Shown piece by piece: positions 55,476 through 64,000 of a DNA stretch of 64,000 nt. A program made the translations under genes and the position numbers. The notes under the pieces are model-generated. The model was not told the origin of the DNA and did no database searches. It saw only the letters and a program-made list of their open reading frames with translations. Location: positions 272,002,310 through 272,066,309 of the forward strand of contig JARDYH010000002.1 in NCBI GenBank assembly GCA_029215795.1. The letters run 5' to 3'. Numbering within the stretch: position 1 is the stretch's first letter; every line of letters begins with the position of its first letter. This DNA comes from Anniella stebbinsi (taxonomy: Eukaryota > Chordata > Lepidosauria > Squamata > Anniellidae).

Positions 55476-55825
55476 GCTTTAGCAGATCATACTGATCTAC
55501 CAAGGTTAACAAGCATATTTTCTTGGCTTATTTTTAGATATCAGCTTCCCCTCCTACTCTCCAGGGCAGCTACTTCTACCCCACAAAAAGGATACAAAGG
55601 AAGTTGGGGGAATCTCCTGCATCACAACTATGGATGTTGGAGAAATCTGCAGCAGAATCAAATGAGTTTGGATTTCTATGAATCCAACCCATGTATTCTG
55701 TGGTGGACCATTTTTAAAAAAAACTTTCTGGAATTTTATGCAAATGTAGTTGTAGAAAAAAAAGTGAAATAAAAAAACTGCCATCTGAAAATGCACACTG
55801 GCCCCATAGTCTAAAGCATAAAAAT

Positions 55826-57882
55826 TAGGGGTGTGCACGGACCCCCCGGATCGGATCGGGACCCGGATCGGGACCTCCAATTTTGTCCCGGACCGGTTCG
55901 GACAAAATCGGAGGCCCCCCGGACCGGATCGAGTCCGATCCCGATCCAAAAATCGGAAATTTTTGGATCGGCCGCCATTTTTTTCCCCATAGACTTGCAT
56001 TGCAATGCAAGTCTATGAGGAAAAAATGGCGGCGGGTGGGTAAGGGGGGGCCTAACTCCCTCCCCCCCCCGGGGCCGTCCGCTGTGGACGGCCCCGGCAG
56101 GTAAACCCCCTCCCCCGCGCTCCCTACCCCCCCTGGGGCCGCCTGCTTCCATCCGCTGGCGCCCGCGGGCGCCAGCGGATAGAAGCGGACGGCTCCGGGG
56201 GGGGGGTAAGCCCCCTTCCCCGCCACTTACCTTCTCGGCACGTCCGGCGCCGGCGGCTACTACCAGCGGGCTCCGCGGCCTACTCTCGAGTAGCGCGCCG
56301 GGTGATGACATCACCCGGCGCGCCACCCTGGAGCAGGCCGCGGAGCCTGCTGGTAGTAGTAGGCGCCGGCGCCGGACGGGAGCTGCCGGGCCGGGCAGGT
56401 AAGGGCCCCCCTCCCCCCTCCCCCCTCCGCGCGCCCCCTCCTCCCCTCCACGCACCCCCTCCTTACCTTTCCGGCCCGGCGGCTCCCGTCCGGCGCCGGC
56501 GCCTACTACTTCCAGCAGGCTCCGCGGCCTGCTCTAGAGTAGTGCGCCGGGTGATGACATCACCCGGCGCGCCATCCTAGAGCAGGCCGCGGAGCCTGCT
56601 GGGAATAGTAGGCGCCGGCGCCGGACGGGAGCCGCCGGGCCGGAAAGGTAAGGGCCCCCCTCCCCCCTCCGCGCGCCCCCTCCTCCCCTCCACGCACCCC
56701 CTCCTTACCTTTCCGGCCCGGCGGCTCCCGTCCGGCGCCGGCGCCTACTACTTCCAGCAGGCTCCGCGGCCTGCTCTAGAGTAGTGCGCCGGGTGATGAC
56801 ATCACCCGGCGCGCCATCCTAGAGCAGGCCGCGGAGCCTGCTGGGAATAGTAGGCGCCGGCGCCGGACGGGAGCCGCCGGGCCGGAAAGGTAAGGGCCCC
56901 CCTCCCCCCTCCGCGCGCCCCCTCCTCCCCTCCACGCACCCCCTCCTTACCTTTCCGGCCCGGCGGCTCCCGTCCGGCGCCGGCGCCTACTACTTCCAGC
57001 AGGCTCCGCGGCCTGCTCTAGAGTAGCGCGCCGGGTGATGACATCACCCGGCGCGCCATCCTAGAGCAGGCCGCGGAGCCTGCTGGGAATAGTAGGCGCC
57101 GGCGCCGGACGGGAGCCGCCGGGCCGGAAAGGTAAGGGCCCCCCTCCCCCCTCCGCACGCCCCCTCCTCCCCTCCACGCACCCCCTCCTTACCTTTCCGG
57201 CCCGGCGGCTCCCGTCCGGCGCCGGCGCCTACTACTACCAGCAGGCTCCGCGGCCTGCTCTAGAGTAGCGCGCCGGGTGATGACATCACCCGGCGCGCCA
57301 CCCTAGAGCAGGCCGCGGAGCCTGCTGGGAATAGTAGGCGCCGGCGCCGGACGGGAGCCGCCGGGCCGGAAAGGTAAGGGCCCCCCTCCCCCCTCCCCCC
57401 TCCGCGCGCCCCCTCCTCCCCTCCACGCACCCCCTCCTTACCTTCCCGGCCCGGTGGCTCCCGTCCGGCGCCGGCGCCTACTACTACCAGCAGGCTCCGC
57501 GGCCTGCTCTAGAGTAGCGCGCCGGGTGATGACATCACCCGGCGCGCCACCCTAGAGCAGGCCGCGGAGCCTGCTAGTAGTAGTAGGCGCCGGCGCCGGA
57601 CGGGAGCCACCGGGCCGAGAAGGTAAGTGCCCCCCTCCTCCCCCCCCCCGCTGTCCACTTTCATCGGCGGGCGCCCGCTGGCGCCCGCCAATGGAAGCGG
57701 CGGTGGGCGCCAGTGGGCGCCCGCCGATCCGCCGATCCGCCGAACCGGTTCGGAGCTTTTTCGGACCGGTTCGGATTGGATCGGCCGATCCAGCTGCGGG
57801 ATCGGAAATCGGATAATTTATCCGATTTCCCACTGGACCGGACTCGGATCGTGGATCGGGTCCGATCCAGTGCACATCCCTA
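55826..57882. mobile_element. Complete hAT-like element with internal palindromic array, 2.06 kb
   Basis: TIRs TAGGGGTGTGCACGG and GTGCACATCCCTA are flanked by a perfect 8-bp target duplication ATAAAAAT (55818-55825, 57883-57890), diagnostic of hAT-type insertion. Subterminal GGATCGGATCGGG-type words (55850-55970) and their mirror (57720-57870) follow. A collapsed hairpin (TTGCATTGCAATGCAA, about 55997-56012) replaces the longer one of sister copies. The inner 1.35 kb is the GC-rich array annotated separately. No transposase. Long open frames (up to 214 codons) are by-products of GC-rich repeats without stops. Confidence 0.9.
56240..57625. repeat. GC-rich array of palindromic units (242-249 bp period)
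   Basis: AGCAGGCCGCGGAGCCTGCT recurs at about 56332, 56581, 56823, 57065, 57307 and 57556 (spacing 249, 242, 242, 242, 249). Each interval is itself palindromic. GGCGCCGGCGCCGGACGGGA mirrors TCCCGTCCGGCGCCGGCGCC around a CT-rich axis. GCGCCGGGTGATGACATCAC mirrors itself around a second axis, which occurs six times. The central three units are almost identical, differing by single bases such as GTAGTGCGCC or GTAGCGCGCC. Very CpG-rich. Confidence 0.93.
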
Positions 57883-57889
57883 ATAAAAA

Positions 57890-58205
57890 TGTGAACTTTG
57901 GAGGGGAAGTTGTGCATATCCGCAAGTGCGAATTTGTGCAAGTGTGAATTTGCGCAAATACAGGAAACTGGGAAAAATCTGATTCTGTCTATGAACACAG
58001 ACGAAACATATTTTGCAGAATCTGTACTTCCCTACAGCCTAGCCCATTCAGTAGGATCTTGTAAACTCCTGTGCAGCATGTGGGGTGGTGGTGGGGCTGC
58101 TGTGAGGAGGAGGGGTCAGGGAATTCTGTTTTTGCCAGCCCTTTTACAGACACCTAAATGTGGAACCAATCCATAGATTTTAATCTCTCTTCTTAAGTAT
58201 CATCC
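57890..58205. other. No recognised feature
   Basis: Short unique stretch between two hAT-like elements; contains an alternating GTGCGAATTTGTGCAAGTGT run near 57925. Confidence 0.45.
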
Positions 58206-58717
58206 TAATGCTGTAATCCTATTCATTAGGGATGTGCACGGCTGAAATCGTATCGTATCATTATTGGAAATTCTGCTATAACATTTTTTGGTTCCGATCA
58301 TATCGGGGGGTACCTGGATTTAATCGGATCCGATATCCGATAAATATCGGAAGTTCTGATCCAATTACGGTGTTTTCCCCATAGGTTTGCATTGGGGAAA
58401 GAAAGCTTTCCCTCAATGCAAGTCTATGGGGAAAAACACTGGGCCAACACTCCCCACCTCCCCCCACTCACACTCCCTCCCCCCACTCGTACGCCTTACC
58501 CACCGCCACCGCTGCCTCTGCCGCCACCCCGTAATACTGCTAAACAGGCTTTCCAGCCTGTTCGTCAGTACAGAGAAGCACCGAGTGATGTCATCATCAC
58601 TCGGCGTGGCTCTGTACTGATGAACAGGCCGGAAAGCCTGTTTAGCAGTAGTATAGGGCGGTGGTGGCGGCGAGGAAGGCCGCAGATAAGGAGTGCAAGT
58701 GGGGGAGGGAAGGGAGG

Positions 58718-59509
58718 TGTCATGAGGCAGGCTGAAGAATCTTCCTCTGAGGAGGAAGAAGTGGCAGAGACTGCAGCTTCGCCCATTCCCCAGGACTTAC
58801 CGGAGGAGGAGGAACAGCAGGGAGGTTCCTCTGAAGAGCCCCAGGAAAGTCACCCTCTTCCACCCCCTGTCTCCAACGAGGAAGATTCTGGGCCTGAAGG
58901 GGTTTGTCCGGTAACTCCCCAACAAAGGCAGAGGCTCAAGCGTGCGGAGCAAGCGCGTCCCACAAGACGCAGCATGAGATTGCAAAAAACAGAGCACAGC
59001 TGATGCAGGCCTTAAATGAGATTGCAAAGGAATGTGGAACAGCTGTGGAAAAGGGGCGAGGACAGGCTCAGGTGAATATAAAAGGGGAAAACAGAAAGCA
59101 AGGTTTTCGTTGGGAACAACCGACGTATTTGGCTCCTGACACTCCTGCATACTTCTGGCTTGCAACCTGTGGACTGAACAACCGGTGTGACTGTTGACCC
59201 TGGACCCTGGACTCCGCTCATATCTGGTTTGACCTTCGGCTTTGACATTTGGACTGACTGAATCTCTGATGTGACCTTGCTTTGGTAAATGGACCTTGTG
59301 GACTTCTTAAAGCGATTTTGAGATCCTGAAACGGAGCTGTGGACTGCTCTGCCTTTCAGTGTAAGTTCGGCACTTGACTCAGACCAGGGTGTTAATCTCT
59401 GGAGTATAAATAAAAACCTTCAAACGAATAAGTTCTGGCGTCCGTCCCGGACATTCTTTGATAAGGGGTTTAGCTAAAGTCCCAGACTAAAAACTGTTGT
59501 AATACGACA
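58718..59509 (+). mobile_element. Solo LTR (Ty3/Gypsy-like), 792 bp
   Basis: TGTCATGAGG to ATACGACA with an exact 5-bp duplication GGAGG (58713-58717, 59510-59514) inside the hAT-like element. Plus-strand landmarks: an open frame from the first base to TGA at 59001-59003, TATAAAAG at 59077-59084 and AATAAA at 59409-59414. With no internal region, it is a solo LTR left by recombination. It is a different family from the chromovirus LTR at 39651, yet built on the same plan. Confidence 0.9.
58719..59003 (+). pseudogene. Pol-tail-like frame encoded in the solo LTR
   Basis: About 94 codons in the U3 part of the solo LTR. A strongly acidic first half (EESSSEEEEV, LPEEEEQQGG) is followed by a basic end (RQRLKRAEQARPTRRSMRL). 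The chromovirus pol tail encoded in its own LTR has the same charge order and ends ARRSERL. In both LTRs the first T is the third base of a codon. It has no start of its own and would only be translated as the end of a pol frame, so here it is a relic. Confidence 0.6.
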
Positions 59510-59964
59510 GGAGGGAGGGATCCCCAGGGGTCCCCACTTACCTGCGGTCTTCCCTGCTGCCGTCTGCTGCCCTCCGCTGCTTCCAGACTACTGAGAACTA
59601 GGCTTTGCGGCCTAGTTGTCAGTAGTCCAGAAGCAGCAGAGGGCAGTGGATGGCAGTGGGGAAGGCTGCAGGTAAGGTGAGCGAGTGGGGAGGAAGGGAG
59701 GGCCAGCCCTAAAGTGGTGGTCCAAATATCTGATATGTCCGATATCGGACATATGGATTTCAGATCTCATCAGATAGGGCCTCCTTAGGAATGTATCATT
59801 ATCATTAATCGGATGTCTGATAATGACCTTATCGGTTCGTTATTGGACATCGGAACGATATGATACACATCCCTACTATTCATACATATTTAGGATTAAG
59901 CTCCATTGACTTTTGTGGGCTTTACTACTGAGATAATATACACAGGATTGTGCTGCAACACCAT

Positions 59965-62685
59965 GATATCTTTTGATCAATAATTGACAATATCTTCCAA
60001 AATATTAAAGAAATGCAAAATAGATATTTTGATAACCTTGTACTTAGTTAGGTGACCACATTCGTAAAAATAGAAACAATGTCTTTCTCCCAGATCTTCC
60101 AATAGAATATAGTAGCTTTTAACTCAGTAGCTTAAAATATTCAGGCATTTTAGTGGAAACGTTGGCTATAAAAGATATAATCCCACAAGTTCTGCTTCTA
60201 AGCAAATGCCATTATAATAAACGTGGATTGCATGGAACAAGTAGTTGTCAGGCTGCAACCAAACAGAGGATCAAACTGCACGTTATGTTAATTATGTTGT
60301 GTGTAGCAGACCCTTCCCTTTGTTTCTTACTCCAGAGTAAGTGCAAACCACCCTGATTTGGATTGGGAGTACCGGGCACCCAAATGATTAAATTTCCCCT
60401 CTCCCAGCTGTTTGCTTCCTGACATTCCCCCTGCATGCTAAAGCTAAAAAAGTAGGGAGAGCATCCATTTATGTCAATGAAGACTTTTTTCTTTTCTTTT
60501 TGTAATCCCTCCCACATACACTCTAGAGTAAAAAACAAAGAGAGGGGACAGCTACACGCTACATAATTATTGTAATATGTAGTTGGGCTCTGAGTCGGTG
60601 CAGAGTAAAAAAAAAGAGACATGAACTGAAAAAGCTACAGCACCACTGCAGATGTGCTAATTCCAAAAGTTATATTATAAATTCTCCAAGTTGAACTGGA
60701 GGACAGTCAGAGCTAGATGCAGGGGAGATCCAACAGGGGGAGCAATAATGAAATAGAATGTGGGGATGTGCTCATTGTGAACAAGTTGCTCAGCTGCAGC
60801 TTTGATCCAGAATGAGGAAAGGAATACTGATCATGTGCTAGACAAAGTCCTTGTAAAGGCAACTGGGATTTGTGAAGCTCTGAAAAATCACTCTGGAATC
60901 TGTACCAACATGGCAGCAAAACTCTGCTAATAACCAATCAAGCTCTGTACTGCATTTTCTAATTAATCTATTCCTGTGTTGAGAGATGGACTTTTGTCAT
61001 TCTTGATATTTTCTCAGACACCCCAATATATAAGAAGTTGCTTATATGATAATGGAGCCAGGGTAGAGGGTAGACCCTATGCCAAAACTCAAATAGATGT
61101 GAAAGGAAGAAATAGATAATGCTGGTGAAAAGCAAGCATTAATGTGATTAAATTTATCATTCAATTACATTTCATGGCTGGTATGCTCTCCCCAAAGCAG
61201 TGATTTAATCTGAAAGCCTAATATAGGCTCAAGCCAAACAGGGAGTCTAAATAGGTAATATTTAATGAACTAATTTTAAAAATAAAGAAAACAGATAAGA
61301 AGCAATGAACCAGTGGGGACATCCCCCCCCCCCCCCGGCCCCAGAACTCCTTCCTGTTGAATCTGATTCGAAAAGTCAGACTTAAAGAGAGTTAATATTT
61401 TAAGAAGCTCAAAAGACCCATGTAGTTTAGTTCCCATAATTACTCTCCTTCTATGCACCTCCACATTTCGGAACACAGATTATGTAGTCATTCTTTATAG
61501 CCTATTTCTAACCATTGTCATTTGGGATTTTCTTGGTCTAATATACACCCACTCCTGTGAGGCTTGCCACTGAAATTTTTTAAACATTGACTTTGGAATA
61601 TTCCTAAAGTACAGCCCGGCCCACTGAAATCTGCATTGCTTTTATTGAATCTGCTACACGTTCATTCAGGAAGTGCTCCAAGTCCTTTAGCAGAATGTCA
61701 CTGGGCATTCAGAATTCTTAACAGGCTGTGATCCTCCCAAAGCTAGTCATGACTGTATCCCACTGACAGCAATAGGATTTATGTTAGCTAAAATTAACTT
61801 TTTCCATTGGTTCAAATTAATGCATTCAATCATCATTAACTTTGGCCTTACTGCAGGCACTGTGTCTATCAAACTCTGTTGTACAAAAAGGTAGGTAAGA
61901 TAAACGTAAGGTATAGTCCTTGCAGCTGCCTATTATAATACGAAGCATTGATTTATGTGCTGGGTGATTTGATTGTCCCAGTGATGTACAGTGATACCTT
62001 CTAGGACCAGGTACATATGTCACATTGTGGCATATATACAGGACAGAGATATGTGTGCCCCCAGACTTGATGCTGCTGTGCACCTGATGGCACCCTTTTG
62101 GTGTGACATGGCCCTACTAATGACTGTTTTTAGAGCCTAATTCAGAGATCACATCACCATGTCCAAATAGTGTTGCAATCCCCAAAATAGGTCACATTCA
62201 TGCATACAGTACTTGTGTGAAGGGCATAATTAAACTAAATGACTTTTATATAATAATCAGGCAGAATATAAAAGTTGACATGATATACTGTAGAGTCCAT
62301 TGAAGCTGTCGTCTTCATCTTACTATTCCAACCCACATACCATTCCAATTTCCAAGTTGGTATTGGGATAGGAAGGAGTTGCTTTCTGCTTCTTTTAAAA
62401 TGCCTTCCATCTTCTCCTGTTTGTGAATTTCCAAGGTGACTTTCTTCCAAAGCCAATGGATGTAGAATTCATTGTGATGGCATCAAAAAAGTCAGGTTTC
62501 ACCAGTCATCTACTGCCCAGCTTTTCTGTCCTATCCTGGCATGATTCGTCATATACAGGCCTATTATTTCATCTTTTTTTCTGGGGCAATGCAAATTATA
62601 GTTACTCCCTAAAGAAACACATGCTTGACTGTAACTCTGTTCGGTATTTACAAGTAAGCAGAATTAAATCATAATGAAGCTCATA
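59965..62685. other. No gene recognised; poly-C tract
   Basis: Unique-looking sequence over 2.7 kb with fourteen C at 61323-61336. Open frames of up to 124 codons show no domain. About 61090-61280 is AT-rich and repeat-free. Confidence 0.45.
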
Positions 62686-62689
62686 AAAT

Positions 62690-62990
62690 CAACACTGATA
62701 TTACTCAATAACTTCCAGGCCTTTGTAAATGACTTTCAGAAGCCTTGATGTAGATGATGTAGGAATGCATTTGAATACATAGCAACTAACATTTTAAAAA
62801 CATCCCCCGGCACATTGCTTATTACACAACACTATGATTAACCATGGATTAGCTCTAGAAGACAAGCTGTGAGTTGATAAATGATGATAATTAACTAATG
62901 ATTTAGGTAAGGCGGAGGTATTTGATTGCTAAAAATATATAAAGGCTTATTGTATCATAGCTGAAAATCAGAAGAAATGAATAATGTATG
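62690..62990. promoter_or_regulatory. Possible conserved non-coding block
   Basis: Repeat-free block with GATGATAATTAACTAATGAT and ATTTGATTGCTAAAAATATA, dense in TAAT-type cores. A weak candidate enhancer; untested. Confidence 0.25.
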
Positions 62991-63007
62991 CCCAACTTTT
63001 GTGACAG

Positions 63008-63097
63008 AGGCCACAACCCTATGCAAACTTGCTTGGGAAGGAGTCCCATTGAACAAAGTGGGAATTACTTCTGAATAAACATGTATAGGCTTGTGCA
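63008..63097. mobile_element. Small palindromic element (AATCCTAT family)
   Basis: CACAACCCTATGCAAACTTG, GAGTCCCATTGAACAAAGTG and TTCTGAATAAACATGTATAG: one of the clearer copies, mirrored around the CCATTGAAC centre. Confidence 0.6.
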
Positions 63098-63099
63098 AA

Positions 63100-63815
63100 C
63101 TTGTTGTTGAGTCTATATCTAAGGGGTAGCTTTGGGCAGTGACAAACTATAGTTTTCTCAAAGGGCACTGCTGGCCATGGTTGCTTCCACACTAGTTTTT
63201 TTTCTCTGGAATTGCCATCTTTGGTTCACTCTCTCTTTACTGAGTGTCCAGATGACATAGTTGTCAGATGGTTGAAGTTCAGTGTCTTCTGCATTATCCT
63301 CCTGTATATTTTGGTGATAAAATACAGTTGCTGTTTACCCTGTCCAGTATTTATAGAATTATTTTGCTATTAAAAACAGAAAACAGACACAAGAGGAAAT
63401 CTTTAATTAAAACTTCTCCCCCAACACAGGAACAGAAATTGGGGCAATTAAGAGAGGCTGGTCAAGGGGCAATTACTTACTAATATCCTAGCCAGAATCA
63501 ACAGGAAATAATAAAGTGGGAGGAACATGCAGGGAATATTTTTTTTACCTGAAGTTTCCAGGGATCTTTGCTGAACAAAACTTGCTTGTGAGCAGGATCT
63601 TGGCTAAGAGAAAAAAAATTAGTAGTTAATATCACATTATATTAAATGTTGTGTGGAGCCTCAGTTTTAACTGTGTTTCCAAATAACTGCGTAAAAACTG
63701 AGCTTCAGCAGCGCTAGAGAGGTCTGCTGTGGAACCAACATCTGATAAAAAGAATTTGCAGAGTTTTTGATTCCTGCAAAACCTGCTTGAACAGAGGGAA
63801 CAATGGAATGAAAGA
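63100..63815. other. No recognised feature
   Basis: Unique-looking sequence. Confidence 0.45.
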
Positions 63816-63820
63816 ATTAG

Positions 63821-63992
63821 GGCCAGATCTACACCAAGCAGGATATAGTGGTATGAAAGCGGTATATGGTACGTGTCAATGGGCCCCAACAGTTGTCAGT
63901 GCACTTCAATATTGCTATAAGCAGTAGAGTGACTCCTGCCTACTTTCTTACCGCTTTCATAGTGCTATATCCTGCTTAGTGTAGATCTGGCC
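63821..63992. mobile_element. Foldback MITE (AGATCTACACC family), 172 bp
   Basis: GGCCAGATCTACACCAAGCA (left) and GCTTAGTGTAGATCTGGCC (right) are TIRs of about 29 bp. The inner GTCAGTGCACTTCAAT is as in the 51864 copy. The best terminal definition of this family. Flanking bases do not give a clear target duplication. Confidence 0.8.
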
Positions 63993-64000
63993 TAAGTCAC

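Larger units (their letters stand above)
58227..59875. mobile_element. Complete hAT-like element, divergent subfamily, with nested LTR
   Basis: Ends TAGGGATGTGCAC and ACACATCCCTA, flanked by a perfect 8-bp duplication CTATTCAT (58219-58226, 59876-59883). The subterminal repeats are ATATCGGA/CGATATC words instead of GGATCGG. It keeps the family hairpin (TTGCATTGGGGAAAGAAAGC, about 58387) and the axis GTGATGTCATCATCAC (about 58583). The CTTACC/GGTAAG pair is at about 59538 and 59671. Without the nested LTR it would be about 850 bp. No transposase. Confidence 0.9.
58207..59963. mobile_element. Small palindromic element split by a hAT-like insertion
   Basis: Left piece 58207-58226 (AATGCTGTAATCCTATTCAT) and right piece 59876-59963 (ATACATATTTAGGATTAAGC to ACACAGGATTGTGCTGC) together form one copy of the AATCCTAT palindromic family seen at 1670 and 63008. 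The interruption lies exactly at the 8-bp duplication of the element at 58227. Confidence 0.75.

Noticed and set aside
55811..56455. 214-codon minus-strand open frame
   Set aside because: It is a Gly/Arg/Pro-rich translation of the GC-rich foldback array. Stops are rare there because of composition, and frames are open on both strands.
56240..57625. CpG island promoter
   Set aside because: The CpG density is explained by a tandem palindromic array inside a transposable element with its own target duplication. No adjacent exon or transcript start is visible.
58392..59003. 203-codon open frame as a single gene
   Set aside because: It crosses the boundary between a hAT-like arm and a solo LTR at 58718. 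Only the LTR part has meaning, as a pol tail relic.

Overview
This window looks like non-coding, repeat-rich vertebrate nuclear DNA, most likely from a squamate reptile (lizard or snake). The evidence is the mix of repeats: L2-type and CR1-type LINE fragments, tRNA-derived SINEs with LINE-like tails, a SINE whose head derives from 5S rRNA, several foldback DNA transposon families, a vertebrate chromovirus (Ty3/Gypsy with a chromodomain), and many triplet, CA/TA and poly-C tracts. The organism call is an inference from repeat style. I found no host protein-coding exon, host rRNA gene or host tRNA gene that I could support, so the window reads as an intergenic or deep-intronic segment.

Layout. 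0-9 kb: half of a hAT-like foldback element (73-561), LINE tails and small palindromic elements in otherwise featureless sequence. 9.3-11.7 kb: a CR1 3' end, a tRNA-SINE and a 5'-truncated L2 copy. 12-20 kb: a small foldback element, a possible conserved non-coding block at 15.5 kb, a CR1/L3-like fragment and a SINE. 20.9-24 kb: a complete 1.39 kb foldback hAT-like element and a 308 bp hAT-like MITE. 27.2-30.5 kb: L2 on the minus strand, a foldback MITE, the 5S-derived SINE, a strong hairpin and a GC-rich block. 32.3-36 kb: a foldback MITE, an internally deleted L2-like LINE and SINEs. 39.65-45.18 kb: a nearly intact chromovirus on the minus strand. 45.5-55.5 kb: another half hAT-like element, an L2-like copy, a SINE, a second hAT-like MITE and a cluster of a fourth foldback family. 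55.83-57.88 kb: a hAT-like element whose centre is an array of GC-rich palindromes. 58.2-60 kb: a three-level nest (solo LTR inside a hAT-like element inside a small palindromic element). 60-64 kb: mostly unique sequence.

The two systems that deserve attention are these. First, the chromovirus carries a 17-nt self-complementarity between its primer-binding position and the likely start of its transcript, as expected of the self-priming Tf1/sushi group. It also has a UGA-CUAG readthrough context between gag and pol, and a pol reading frame that runs through the polypurine tract and all of U3 and stops at the TATA box. An unrelated-looking solo LTR at 58.7 kb has the same kind of coding U3. Second, one family of foldback DNA elements (TIR TAGGGRTGTGCA, 8-bp target duplications) supplies five of the structures here, and it shows subterminal repeats, conserved hairpins, splice-donor-like sites on both strands and, in one copy, a nearly homogeneous palindromic array.

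Copy boundaries are exact where target duplications could be read and approximate elsewhere. Family names (L2, CR1, hAT) rest on recognisable protein or terminal features, not on a database search.
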